Below, piece by piece: positions 1 through 26,208 of a DNA stretch of 31,613 bases (position 1 is its first letter; each line of letters opens with the position of its first letter). The notes under the pieces are model-generated. The model had not been told where the DNA came from and searched no databases. It was given only the letters and a program-made list of their open reading frames with translations. Both the position numbers and the translations under genes were made by a program. The DNA comes from Nemertoderma westbladi (taxonomy: Eukaryota; Xenacoelomorpha; Nemertodermatida; Nemertodermatidae), in contig JAUCBJ010008226.1 in NCBI GenBank assembly GCA_032718475.1, positions 1 to 31,613 on the forward strand, in the 5' to 3' direction.

Positions 1-1224
1 TTGAAAAATAAAAACTAAATAAATGATTATTAGATTGTAAAACTTCGGTTTATATGGTTGCTTTAATACAGCAGAGTGACTTACAGTGAGGAATATAGTA
101 GCTTCGTGTAACAGATGCAACGTGTACAGATAAATTTATTACATTAGCGTGAGTTAGAGAGTGAAATAGCAGTAACGTGTAACAGATGCAACGTAATCAA
201 TGCTAGCCCTGTCATTCTAACTTATATTCAACTTAGTTGATCGATCAGTTACAACGATAAAAGAAATTGATTATTATTAATAGTCGAATTAATGTATTCT
301 ACGCTATAGTAATTATGTTAAGGAACTAGAAGCTATTTATAAACATCTGCTACCGGTGATGAAGATGAAGAATTCAATGACTATGGTATAACTCAGATAT
401 TTATCGCCTTTTTCTCTCGAGGTTGGATGGGGGAGTGAGTGGAGGAATGTGGGGAGTTATAATGGTCCCGAGTTCGAACCCTGTTGAATATTTTGTTATC
501 TGAAAAATTGCAAAATTAAATTTAGTTACTGGTGAAAAATAGTAGAAGTTACCTGTAGACACCTCTAGCGTCTGTAAGATAAAGGTTGGTGAATATGAAA
601 AATACTGGTTGCTGAAAAATTGCGATTTGAAAAATAGTAGAAGTTACCTGTAGACACCTCTAGCGTCTGTAAAATAAAGGTTGGTAAATATGAAAATACT
701 GGTTGCTGAAAAATTGCGATTTGAAAAATAGTAGAAGTTACCTGATGCTAAGTGTAGACACTCGAACACCTGTAAAATAAAGGCTTATGATTGGATGGAT
801 GAGTAGCGTTGGGTGACTAATAACGCCTCTAGCGGAAGATGCGGGAACTTGAGAAGTTGCCATGGTTACGGATTAAATGCTGACATCTGATTGGTTGAAA
901 TAATAACGACCACCGCTAAAGGTTGAAATAGTGGCTTCTGATTGGACAGAGTACCAGAAATGGACGGTAATGATGGGCTACGGGTGACCATTATCCAGTG
1001 TCATAGTATTGTATACTACTGTCAGAGTCAGATTCCGAAGCGATGAGCCATGAGTGAGGTCTAACTGTCGCCGAGCCGCCCAAACCCCTACTACTAGTAG
1101 GCCTACACGTAAAGCACCGCTTGTTTAAGCAAAATCAACTAAAAAGACAAACATCATTACTGGATTTATCCGAGAATTGATTATCATCCGTTTATGTCAC
1201 AAAGTAACGCAAAGTTGATGTTAC
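1..1224. other. AT-rich flank downstream of the EFA6 gene
   Basis: No coding exon is recognisable here. The stretch holds the tandem repeat at 498-785. At about 470-485 a motif resembling an RNA polymerase III B box (GAGTTCGAACCCTG) sits after a G-rich stretch; this could be a decayed tRNA-derived SINE, but no A box could be placed. One TAGGCCTA palindrome lies near 1099. The rest appears to be ordinary intergenic DNA. Confidence 0.4.
498..785. repeat. Tandem repeat, about 95-bp unit, about 3 copies
   Basis: Copies begin near 534, 629 and 723 with GAAAAATAGTAGAAGTTACC. Each carries TAGACACCTC and a GTAAAATAAAGG-like stretch. A partial copy precedes the first (TGAAAAATTGCAAAATT at about 500). 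The third copy has diverged, with an insertion before TAGACACTCG, which suggests an old array. Confidence 0.85.
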
Positions 1225-1230
1225 TTTATT
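1225..1230 (-). promoter_or_regulatory. Candidate poly(A) signal of the EFA6 gene
   Basis: TTTATT on the plus strand reads AATAAA on the minus strand, about 75 bases after the TAA stop at 1306-1308. The spacing suits the 3' end of the last EFA6 exon. It is a short motif in AT-rich DNA, so chance occurrence is possible. Confidence 0.45.
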
Positions 1231-1305
1231 ACATAAATTAGTAAAAAAAATTCCAAATATAATTCTTTAGATTTCCAAATTCGAGCTAGAAAAATATAAC
1301 GAGGG

Positions 1306-17256
<15,951 letters not shown>

Positions 17257-17316
17257 TTAATAAACGTTATACGTATTTAATAAAAAATATTCGCGATCAT
17301 CATCAAATGAAACACT

Positions 17317-17480
17317 TATATTTCACTTTGCAGTTTACCCCCATGTGAAGAATACCAGGTTAAAAACGCAGTTTAATTTAGAGCAAAATAAGCATCTAAC
17401 CAAAACAATAAACAAATTTGTATATTTATATTAGGTAATGAGATAAAAAAAAATAAACGCTATAAAACACTTAATATTGA
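17317..17480. mobile_element. Partial copy of the CCATGTGAAGAATACCAG MITE family
   Basis: ATTTCACTTTGCAGTTTACC, CCATGTGAAGAATACCAGG, CTAACCAAAACAATAAAC and CGCTATAAAACACTTAATA occur in the same order as in 9940-10095. The inverted right end is not visible, so the copy is truncated or diverged. Confidence 0.75.
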
Positions 17481-18060
17481 TTTCGGTGTGCGTGCAAGTA
17501 AAAAAAGATATGGAATAACGTGCAAGGTGTTCCGTACCTTTTGATCACATGAAAAGAATTTATAAAATCGTTATTCTATTTTGTACTTTTTCTTTTTGAT
17601 TTTAGGGGATAATTGAACCGTAAGAGTGAAGGGGGTGGATGTAGTGAGGGCATGGTGGGGTGGGGTGGTTGTACCCGGCGATAATACTACAAAAATTATA
17701 ATATTAAGTTAATAATAAAGGATATTATACAAACTACAGTCTTTTTTTAACTCAAAATATGTAATAAAGGAGAATTCTGTAACATAAAATATCAATGATA
17801 TATAAAGTAATGGTATAAGGCAAATAAAGTCAATAATTTATAACCAATAACTTTATAAGCCCACAAACTGGTTATTTGTGGCAAAATTAAAATATGAATG
17901 TCAAGGAGTGATTCTCCATAAAAGTGGCCAAAACTATGTTAAAAAATGAATTTCACAAAAGTATGGAATACTAAAAATATTATGAGACCTCTTTTAATGC
18001 TGAACTCAATGGTTCTATTGGTCGAGCTTATTAGGTCTTTGATTTATTTCGACAGACCAT
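17481..18060. other. AT-rich DNA with no recognised gene
   Basis: A G-rich purine stretch (about 17627-17670) is the only compositional feature. No coding homology was seen on either strand. If EFA6 extends to the right this is intronic. Confidence 0.4.
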
Positions 18061-18251
18061 TGTCCAGCCTGTAATACCACGCACGTCATTTAATAATTTC
18101 ATATATAATTGACTTATTTCCCACACCTTAAAAAAATTAACATTGTCTGCGCCTGTAATTTTACACATTAAATTAGTATAAGTAACAAGGTATACAATAC
18201 CATGTTAACTGTGTTTAAGTATTATTAAAACTCTGAGTACTAACATTACTG

Positions 18252-18455
18252 GGGTGAGTACAAAACAAAGACACAAGACCCGAAGACTCAATCAAGAGCA
18301 GCACAAAACACATGTGTAACTGTTGTTTATTGTTTTGATTCCCCCAACACGCCTCTGTAACCTGCTCCTTTACCAACCTGCTCCTTTAAATGGCAATGGG
18401 ACCTAACGCTTTTTGTGACCTAACGCAACTTTACCTCTTTGTTTTGTACTCACCC
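18252..18455. mobile_element. Nested ~204-bp MITE with ends GGTGAGTACAAAACAAAG
   Basis: An 18-bp inverted repeat, exact at both ends, encloses the modules TTTATTGTTTTGATT, CTCTGTAACCTGCTCCTTTA and two GACCTAACGC motifs. It is non-coding. Flanking duplication was not identified. Confidence 0.65.
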
Positions 18456-18604
18456 TTTACTACTAAAGTACTGCAGTACTAACAGTGAGGAGAAAAAGGC
18501 AGTGCAGATTCAAAATCAGGTAAAAGGCCAAAATTATGAAACCATAATAACTATGCATAATTTGAATTTCCCACCATTCGATATGCCATAAGGTTAATCG
18601 ATTA

Positions 18605-18701
18605 CACTAATTACAGATAGGTTTAGTAACATGCCATAACAGGCATGTGGCAGTCCATGCCTGTAATCTGTGGGACTAAACCTATTATGTCTGTAATTAG
18701 T
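18605..18701. repeat. Large nested hairpin
   Basis: The outer arms CACTAATTACAGA..TAGGTTTAGT and ACTAAACCTATTATGTCTGT plus AATTAGTG pair with one small bulge. The inner arms ACAGGCATG and CATGCCTGT close over an 8-base loop. Together they could form a long cruciform or a structured RNA. Confidence 0.8.
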
Positions 18702-18733
18702 GGACATATTACAGGCAAATTACAGGCTGGACA

Positions 18734-20840
18734 AGTTAAGCTCGCCTCGGTGTGTAGTAAGAAAAATAATAAGAATCATTCATTCGTTTTTATTCTGTCT
18801 GTAATATAAGATGATCTACTTATGTTTCATCTTTTGTAAGAAACTCATTTTCGTAGTACATTATGTCATGTAATAAGTGGGACAGGTTAGCGCGAACAAA
18901 CGAACTTTACAAAATTCAATCTCGGTATCTCCAGTAATTATCAGTCATTTCCCATGAAATTTTTACTGATTTGTTCGCCAATAATAGCTCTTTATTTTAA
19001 GGTACAGCCTCGGTAGTAACAACTATATGCTCGACAACAGCTTTCAATGAACTGACGTGAGACATAAATTAAAAAAATTATCCAATCTTATACGTTACAT
19101 TTGTATGAGTATTATAAACACAGGAAAGTGTTCAAATTTTACATTTACGCTTTAAGTTCAAAAACATACATTTTTGAGAAATCATTAGAAAATTAACTAT
19201 GATTACGAGGGTGTATTACCTTAAAACAAGCTCACCAGTATAATAAAATTATCTACTTTCTGAAAAACTTTACCGCATGAAATTTCGTTCACCAGATAAA
19301 ATTCTGTGGACACTTGAAGCAATGTTAAATATGAGATTATATATCTAGTAATTATATAGCTACACAATGAAACGCTATTTCCGTGTTATTTCCTGATAAC
19401 GCATAATTCCATAAATGATTTTGTTTGAAATTTAAATCACAACTTTTATCAAACACAGTCAGTGTCCATGCACAGCAGGTGCCAGGATTTTTATAAACTA
19501 CCCGTAGTATCTTTATGAAATTGCAGCTTAATTTTCTATATCGTTATGAAACATTACACTCTAGCTTGCGGTGAAAGCATTTCAAAAAATGTCTGAGTTT
19601 TGTTGAAAAATAGAGGAGATAACATCTCATAATATTTCGCAATGAAACTCAAATAAATATTTACAAATTTGGAATCGCTAGCTTTCCAAAATCAGTACAC
19701 GATGGAGATAACATTTATTTTTGCAAATGAAATCATATTCAGCAAAAAGAAAACAAGACTTTATTACTCAGACAATGTGAAATAAAAATATACCATAAGT
19801 ATATATCCGGGCGCTGTTTGCTGACCTGTGATAATAAATCAAAATGAGTTTTAGAAATGGTTTTGTTACTTTTTATAATATAATTATAATAGTAATAAAA
19901 ATACTCAACAAAAGACAATAATAAACGTATCGTATATATATACAGTTAGTAAACAAACAATGAATAAATACAGAAAAATATAATCACACACAACAAACAG
20001 TAAGTGAGTAAGTACAGTATCGTAGTGTGTCGGTTGGTGTGAAACGAAGGCCACGGGAAAAAGGGAAAAACAAAGTCAAGAATTCTCGACATTTGTAATT
20101 CAGCACAAAATATACATTGGGAAAGAAAGTAATCGTATCAATTAACAATTAATCGCAAATAATTAATTAAAATAATACAATAGGCCGCGGTAAATAAGAC
20201 AAGGCATAAATATATAATATATAGTGGGTAGAAATGGGAAAACGTGACTTACAATGTATAAAATGGGGAAGTTGGAAAGTTTAAGATGAATATCGGAAAA
20301 TTTATTGAGTTTAAAAGAAAAACTCCAACACAATGACGTATCGGTAGCTATAGTTACATGTAATAGCTAAAAGATGCAAGTCAGGAAACGAAATTAATAG
20401 TGTGTCTGTCAATAAATTATTAATTAGGGTCTAATAATTATATATTTATTTATATAAAATAAAAGTTATTTAAAACCAAACGAATTCCGAGAAACAAAAT
20501 GACATAACTCTATACTCTATGAATGTACTACAGAACCGGTACATACACGGTTTACTAGTCTGCTAGTGCCAGTATACCTAAACTAAACAAACAGTCCTAC
20601 TCACATGCAACACACACGTTAGCTCGTTAGGACGGTGGGAGAATTCTAGAATAAATCGCATAATTAATAGATTCTACAATTTACATACACTATATAAGCC
20701 TAACTAACTCGGTCTATCCATACAAAATTCCCTATTAATCCGAAACATATCCCCAGAAAATATAAACATTGATATACAAATTTAAGCAGCAAACTACTGG
20801 AGTCAAATAAAATGCATCCCGGACATTGTGGTTAATACAA
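18734..20840. other. AT-rich DNA without recognised genes
   Basis: I scanned this stretch on the minus strand for the missing Sec7 exons and found none. It contains scattered short microsatellites only. Part may be distal 3' untranslated or intergenic sequence of the TAX1BP3-like gene. Confidence 0.4.
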
Positions 20841-21117
20841 AACCAATACATTGTACCTTTAGGCCTACCCAGCTATCAAACCAATACATTGTACCCTTAG
20901 GCCTACCAAACCAATACATTGTACCTTTAGGCCTACCAAATCAATACATTGTACCTTTACGCCTACCAAACCAATACATTGTACCTTTAGGCCTACCAAA
21001 CCAATACATTGTACCTTTAGGCCTACCAAACCAATACATTGTACCTTTAGGCCTACCAAACCAATACATTGTACCTTTAGGCCTACCAACCAATACATTG
21101 TACCTTTACGCCTACCA
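20841..21117. repeat. 30-bp minisatellite, 9 copies
   Basis: The unit CCAATACATTGTACCTTTAG plus GCCTACCAAA is repeated nine times. The first copy is longer, and single-base variants include CCCTTAG and TTTACG. The unit length is a multiple of three, so spurious NQYIVPLGLP frames appear. Each unit includes most of a TAGGCCTA palindrome. It lies about 300 bp downstream of the TAX1BP3-like stop codon. Confidence 0.96.
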
Positions 21118-21317
21118 GTGTTCGATTACTAAATTGTACAAATAGTAGGGCTGACTGGTCTGCCAGTACCATACCAGAATGCAGGTACCAGTCTGCCGGT
21201 ACCAGTCTACCGGTACCGGTAGCATTGAAACTAAATAAAATATATAAAAATATCAATAAACATCATTAGGCTATCTATTCAGCATCAGATAAAATAATAG
21301 CAGTTATTATGATATTA

Positions 21318-21323
21318 TTTATT
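21318..21323 (-). promoter_or_regulatory. Candidate poly(A) signal for the TAX1BP3-like gene
   Basis: Plus-strand TTTATT gives AATAAA on the minus strand, about 97 bases past the stop at 21420. It is a plausible 3' end, but AT-rich context makes chance matches common. Confidence 0.4.
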
Positions 21324-21419
21324 AGTAAGGAAAACTCAACAAACATATGATATCAGTAAAGAAGCGGCATAATAGTACTCAGTACTGTACTGTGTAGTAG
21401 TAAGCTGGTTGTATTTGTA

Positions 21420-21884
21420 TTAGAAATGTTGGGGTTGTTGACTGTACATGTATTGCTGTTGTGGGTCGTACATTCCAGCCATATCGACCTGCTGCTGCTG
21501 CTGTGGGGCGGATACTGGTTGCTGGAAGTCCTGAAACCCGTAGATGTGACGCGGCAAGTCAGTTCGACTGATCTTCAGCTGCACTAAGTCGCGTTTCGAC
21601 ATCAACTTTAGGGCGTGCTCGTGGGTAGCCATGGTCACGTCAAAACCGTTAATCTCTAAAACTTTGTCGCCGATCTGCAGACCGGATTTATGGGCTGGGC
21701 CGCCTTCTAGTATGTTGGTTACGTAAATGCCGCTGTCGCCTTTGCAGAAGGGATTGCACTCCGCGTTCTGATCGATTCCACCGCCAACCCGGCAACCCAT
21801 TCGCTTACGTTGGTCCGTTCCCACTCGTCCCTTTTGTATAATTATTTCTACACAGGGGATTGTCGTGTATTCGCAATCCATCAT
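21420..21884 (-). CDS. TAX1BP3: TAX1BP3/TIP-1-like single PDZ-domain protein
   Basis: TIP-1 proteins consist of almost nothing but one class I PDZ domain and compete with larger PDZ scaffolds for C-terminal ligands. The 154-residue frame shows the carboxylate-binding loop as RMGCRVGGGIDQ (28-39), then NPFCKGDSGIYVTNILEGGP and GLQIGDKVLEINGFDVTMAT (69-87), and helix B with THEHALKLM, where His88 would be the class I selectivity residue. Human TIP-1 is 124 residues; here about 35 extra residues follow, rich in Gln, Pro and Tyr (QQQYMYSQQPQHF). An in-frame TGA lies seven codons before the first ATG (MM start), supporting this start. The whole frame is in one exon, whereas the vertebrate gene is split. 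Confidence 0.93.
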   Translation of the reverse strand: MMDCEYTTIPCVEIIIQKGRVGTDQRKRMGCRVGGGIDQNAECNPFCKGDSGIYVTNILEGGPAHKSGLQIGDKVLEINGFDVTMATHEHALKLMSKRDLVQLKISRTDLPRHIYGFQDFQQPVSAPQQQQQVDMAGMYDPQQQYMYSQQPQHF

Positions 21885-22380
21885 CTTGCTGTCTTGGTTA
21901 ATTCAGTACTTGGTGCTTGGTTTCTTTTAAGCTGTTCGCACAGTCGTATAATATAAACCACCAGTAACCACTGAACTAACGGCAACGGTGGCCAACTCCT
22001 CGACTCGACTCCTCTACGCTCTACTCAGCAACTAGATATACTTGGTATACTGGTATAAGGGAAATAATACACACACAGGTCTAATTAGAAAATAAATGTC
22101 GCAACAATGTTCTGATTTCTATTTCTTATTTCAGTAGGCCTATTACAGATTTTCAGTTTCTAATTATTATAACAACAGAACAAGACAAGACAATAAGACA
22201 ACAAGTAAAACTACCTCCAGCTTAAGCTTGGAGCACTTTACAATACAAAGTTTCCAAATTCATGCCGCTATTGCTGTATTGGGTACAACTAGATCAGTGG
22301 ATCTCTAGACTGCTAGATACAGAGATAGAAAGGCTGAAAGTGGAACGGATTAGTTACTTTTACTCTGTTACTCGTAATGT
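21885..22380. other. 5' flank of the TAX1BP3-like gene
   Basis: This would hold the promoter and 5' untranslated region on the minus strand. Moderately GC-richer pyrimidine DNA at about 21985-22025 could be near the start site, but no TATA or initiator could be assigned with confidence. Confidence 0.3.
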
Positions 22381-22389
22381 GTAATGTCT

Positions 22390-22590
22390 GAATGTAGCGT
22401 TAGGTTCAAATCGGCATTCTTTAGGTCCTGTCTGCCTGTAGCGCATAGCGTTAGGTCCCGTAGCTTTAGGTCAGTAGGCCTACTGCTACTGCAGTAGGTC
22501 TAGGTCCTGGGCGCTGGGCCTGGCGCTGGTGCCTGGGCCCTGGCGCATTACAGCATTCAGGCATTAGGTCATCTAGCCAGCTAGCATTCT
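22390..22590. repeat. GTTAGGTC-rich low-complexity block
   Basis: The words GCGTTAGGTC, TTTAGGTC and TAGGTCCTGG recur about seven times, with GGCGCTGG-type and GGCATT repeats between. There is no protein homology. Inverted forms (GACCTAACGC) occur at 18395-18425 and 23160-23310. Confidence 0.6.
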
Positions 22591-22839
22591 GGCATTACTG
22601 CATTTGGTGAGATGCTGTAACCAAGGCAGAAGGCGTACTATATACAAGGTCATGCCATGAGTTAACTGGGGGCGGTGACAGGTGACTGGGGGCAAGATTT
22701 TTTTTTACAACAATTTGATATTTGGATATGGGGAGACTTCTATAAATTTTCATTTGCTGCAATTTGGTCAATGGACGTAATTGAAGCATCCTCGTTAAGT
22801 ACTGAACTGACTGACTGAAGTAAGATAAAATTTTTTATG

Positions 22840-23125
22840 GTAGCTAGTTTAGGCAGGTTTAGCTAGTAATTTCGACACTGGCTGACTGGATCCGACATCC
22901 TACCTCTGTTCTCTGTACCTCCCTCTATAAATATTTTGTAGTACCCCCTACCCCGTAGCTATTTCCTTTTACTATTTGTATAGAAAATGTTCCAGAACAT
23001 GTTAGGTTTTGTTAGCTATTCATTTTTTTAAAAATTATGTTCTAGAACAAATATTTTTTGTTCTAGAACATTTTTTAGAAAAAAGTCTGGATTCTATTTA
23101 AAACGCATGGAATCGTTCTAAAACG
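22840..23125. repeat. Relic related to the TAGCTAGT / TTCTAGAAC foldback family
   Basis: ATGGTAGCTAGTTTAGGC, TTTAGCTAGTAATTTC and two TTCTAGAACA palindromes close together (about 23039-23070) echo the motifs of the 10702-11605 element. The copy is fragmented and its ends are not definable. Confidence 0.5.
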
Positions 23126-23159
23126 TGTACTTAAAGTCAATAAGGTAGGTAGATCTACC

Positions 23160-23640
23160 AGGATTTAATGTCAGAATGTCACGGACCTAATGCAGTACCG
23201 GTACTCCAACTGCAGTAATGTATAGGCCTAATGCTAATGCAGTAATGCTACCGGTACCTGCTACCAGGACATATGTCAATGCCACGGACCTAAAGCGCCA
23301 GGCAGCCAGGACCTAACGCAGTAGGCCTACCGGTAACTGGGTAACGCACCATAACCAACTTAACACAGTAACCGTTACTTCGGTAATTCCTAGTCTGCTA
23401 GTTCAGTAGTTCCTAGACAAGTACCTGTACCGGTAGATCTACAGCAGTACTGCAGTACAGTCTGACAGTAGGCCTACCGGTACCGCTATTTATACGCAGA
23501 TACAACATAGGCCTACAACATAAGAACATAGGCCAGTAGGCTACCGGTACAGCAGAACAGCATACGGACATACAGTACACAGACTACAGGCAGGGGCTAA
23601 AAGGCTTACTGCAGTTGTTGCAGTTGCAGTTGCACTAACT
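23160..23640. repeat. Cluster of TAGGCCTA, TACCGGTA and CTGCAGTA palindromes
   Basis: Within about 480 bp TACCGGTA or near variants appear about six times, TAGGCCTA about five times, and CTGCAGTA or GCAGTA words more than ten times, with GACCTAA motifs. No coding potential is seen. The pattern suggests a degenerate short-word satellite. Confidence 0.6.
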
Positions 23641-24249
23641 ACTGTATTCTAGTATTGGTCATACGTGAAATTAAAATTACGACAGGAGGAGGGGAGTACA
23701 AATTATCTAGGCCTATACGGGTGTTTGAAAAAGGTGGACTGGACACAGAAAACATGGACAATGGACATTGGACAGACCAATCACGGGCGATTTGCGTCAC
23801 ACAGCATGTCCACCTTTTTCAGCTTTGTTGTCCACCTTTTTCAAATTTGAATAAGGTGGACTGGGTTGAGAAAGACAGGCAATGAATTGACCAAACAGAT
23901 TGATTTTCACATTATTATTATCCCAGACTTACTGTGACAGGCCTAGTTCAATAATATGGGGCGAGCCACGCGATAGCGTACTGTGAGGGAAAAATAATAT
24001 GCTTTATTTATCGTTCATCCCGAGATCTGTTATTAAACGACCAAGCGCAGCGAGCGAGGTAAATAAGTCCCCATATTTTGGGAGTGGCGGTCCGAAACCA
24101 TAATTCAAAGTGGAAATGGAGGCCCAAAACCTTAATTAAAACTGTCACGTAACCCCAACCTTAAATATTTTGGATCATAAATTCCACAAAATTTCTTAGA
24201 GTGCTCTACGGTACGCTAGACCTACTATTATTATACTGTAAGTCTATAG

Positions 24250-24292
24250 GGGGGGCAATCCGCGAGGGGGGTGGGGGGGGGGGGGGGGGGGG
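24250..24292. repeat. G-run tract
   Basis: A run of about 20 G preceded by shorter G-runs lies inside the Mutator-like element. It could form a G-quadruplex on the plus strand and is likely to be length-variable. Confidence 0.85.
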
Positions 24293-24305
24293 TAGATACG
24301 CCTAG

Positions 24306-24360
24306 GACACCGGCAGCATTCTTAATGCAGCTGCTTCCAGCATGCCCATTATAGATAGAT
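24306..24360 (+). repeat. LINE 3' tail fragment with TAGA tail
   Basis: GGCAGCATTCTTAATGCAGC, then CAGCATGCCCATTATAGATA, matches the 3' end of the LINE at 4425-4480, with a TAGA instead of TAG microsatellite. It is inserted in the Mutator-like element. Confidence 0.65.
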
Positions 24361-24925
24361 AATTGAAACCTGAAAAAGGTGGACAGTCCAATCACTAATA
24401 AATAGCATTGCTTTAATACGTTTCTGATTGGTCAGACTATTATCTTTGTTTTTTGTGCATGTGTCCAGTCCACCTTTTTCAAACACACATCTTATTCCCA
24501 ATTATGTAACTAAGAAAGCGAAACTTGAAAAAGGTGGACAGACCAATTGCTACAAACTGCTTGGCATAATACGTTTCTGATTGGTCTGTCCGTTGTCCAT
24601 GTTTTCTGTGTCCAGTCCACCTTTTTCAAACACCCGGCCTATACCTGTATTCCGCATACAGATAGAGAGAGGGGACTTTCGAAGCAATAAAAATTAATCC
24701 CTCTCCAGGGGAAATTCGACGCTAATAACTGCTGATTACGAAACTGAACACTGTCAAGACTGCCAGAATACTTTCTTTTTTCGTGTAATAGGAAATGAAT
24801 ATGGAATTCATTAAGTGCAGTAATAATTAACAGCACGACACTGACTATTATTAAATATCATCTCAAATGTACTGCAGTACTGATCTGAGCCCATTTTAAA
24901 ATTTCGATAGAAATATGTAGAATGT

Positions 24926-25003
24926 ACGGTGGTGAGTTGCGGCCAATTATTGCATTTTTTTTTAAACGTTTAAAAAAAGTTATTTAAGTTTGTAAAAAAA
25001 AAT
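24926..25003 (+). repeat. Left terminal inverted repeat of the integrase transposon
   Basis: It begins ACGGTGGTGAGTTGCGGCCA and ends near AAGTTTGT before the subterminal array. Its partner is 28615-28692. Confidence 0.92.
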
Positions 25004-25205
25004 TAATGTTTTGCTAAAAAAAATTAATGTTTTGTTAAAAAAAATTAATGTTTTGTTAAAAAAAAAATAAAGTTTTGCTAAAAAAAAATTAATGTTTTGC
25101 TAAAAAAAATTAATGTTTTGCTAAAAAAAATTAATGTTTTGCTAAAAAAAATTAATGTTTTGCTAAAAAAAATTAATGTTTTGCTAAAAAAAATTTATGT
25201 TTTAT
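25004..25205 (+). repeat. Subterminal ~23-bp repeat array, left
   Basis: Around nine copies of AAAAAAATTAATGTTTTGCT. Inverted copies occupy 28455-28627 next to the other TIR. Such subterminal arrays usually bind transposase (inference). Confidence 0.9.
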
Positions 25206-25618
25206 AAAGTATAATTTGAATTTCCCGCTTTCTTCTTTCTGGCTTGTTGAAGTGAATACAGAAAGAAGGCCTATCGAAAGATTTTCACTTTCAGTCTTCC
25301 CTTCAGTCTGTGTTGTATTATAATATTAGCTGTAGGTAGATACCGGTACGGTTGGTATGTGTAGGGAAGAAAGAAAGGCCTATTATCATATGGCCTATAC
25401 AAACCTGACACCAACTACAGGCAACAGCAAGAGTCTTTCACTGATGCTAACTGTAATGTGGATGAGGGTGTGTTTAGTGTAACGCAGTAAAGTAAACTAG
25501 TGCACTACATGCTGTACAGTACAGTATATGTACTTTAAGTGCAGTATCAGTACATATATACTGTATAATCAATAGCAATAGAGCCTACACGTATGTTATT
25601 GTAGGATTGGGCGGCGTC

Positions 25619-26208
25619 ATGGATAATGAGCGACGGCGGCTTTATACTGCCTTACGGCATGAACTAACAATCTTATTTCCGATACAGAAAGACCAACCAG
25701 CGGTGGGACAAGTATGCCGAGTTGTACGTCTTCAGGTTCCTTAGAAAAGGTTCCTTCGGGTTCCTCAGAAAACACTGTAGATTCGAATTTTATGAGTTGT
25801 GACGAGTCTGTCTCTAGGCCTATGTATTCATCTAAAGCAAAAGGTATAGGAAGTTCAAGGTTGCGTTCCTTACAGCGGGGGCGCCCAAAGCTAAAAGATA
25901 AAGCTATTCTGTTCAAATGTTTAGTCGACACAGGTAGGGGCACTGCGGTAATTAAAAAACCCCTTGGTGCCTCAACTACACTTAGGATTATGGTACCACT
26001 GCGACAACCCATTCATTATAAGTGTAAAAAACCTTATCATTGATAAACTCTTTCCTAATGGGAAAAATAGGACATTGTTAGCGAAGAAATTACCTTCAGC
26101 TCCAAGTGAATACGATTTCACTTTAGTCGATGCGAATAACGATTCCATTGAGAGCTACAAATGGTTAGATGAATATTGTGTTGCAAATGGGTTTCCCGTC
26201 GATTATTG
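25619..26208 (+). pseudogene. Unrecognised left-hand gene of the integrase transposon, frame broken
   Basis: Three partly overlapping frames suggest one decayed or spliced gene. MDNERRRLYTALRHELTILF runs from 25619 to a stop after 42 codons. A Ser-rich frame, MPSCTSSGSLEKVPSGSSEN, runs from 25714 and includes RGRPKLKDKAILFKCLVDTG. From about 25964 a third frame reads FIISVKNLIIDKLFPNGKNR, then EYDFTLVDANNDSIESYKWL. RGRPK resembles an AT-hook. I do not recognise the family. Its 3' end runs into the 42-bp minisatellite at ANGFP. Confidence 0.5.

Larger units (their letters stand above)
18061..18733. mobile_element. Foldback element with ends TGTCCAGCCTGTAAT
   Basis: TGTCCAGCCTGTAAT at 18061-18075 is mirrored by ATTACAGGCTGGACA at 18719-18733, and CCTGTAAT recurs inside on both strands. 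The interior holds a nested inverted-repeat element (18252-18455) and a large hairpin (18605-18701). No protein is encoded and no target duplication could be set. Confidence 0.6.
23719..24635. mobile_element. 917-bp Mutator-like foldback element with exact 9-bp target duplication
   Basis: The ends GGGTGTTTGAAAAAGGTGGA and inverse, about 70 bp of imperfect TIR including ACTGGACACAGAAAACATGG, are flanked by GGCCTATAC at 23710-23718 and 24636-24644. A 9-bp duplication with long TIRs fits Mutator-like elements. Inside are further copies of GAAAAAGGTGGAC in both orientations (about 23805-23865, 24371, 24466-24486, 24524), so smaller related elements are nested or the ends were duplicated. No transposase is encoded. 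Confidence 0.85.

Noticed and set aside
20828-21145. Open frames on both strands through the 30-bp minisatellite.
   Set aside because: Frame openness follows from the unit length; both strands are equally open and no homology exists.
25617-26012. A 131-codon minus-strand frame opposite the transposon's left gene.
   Set aside because: The plus strand has the better start, Ser-rich and charged segments and continuity with the next frame; the minus frame is probably its shadow.
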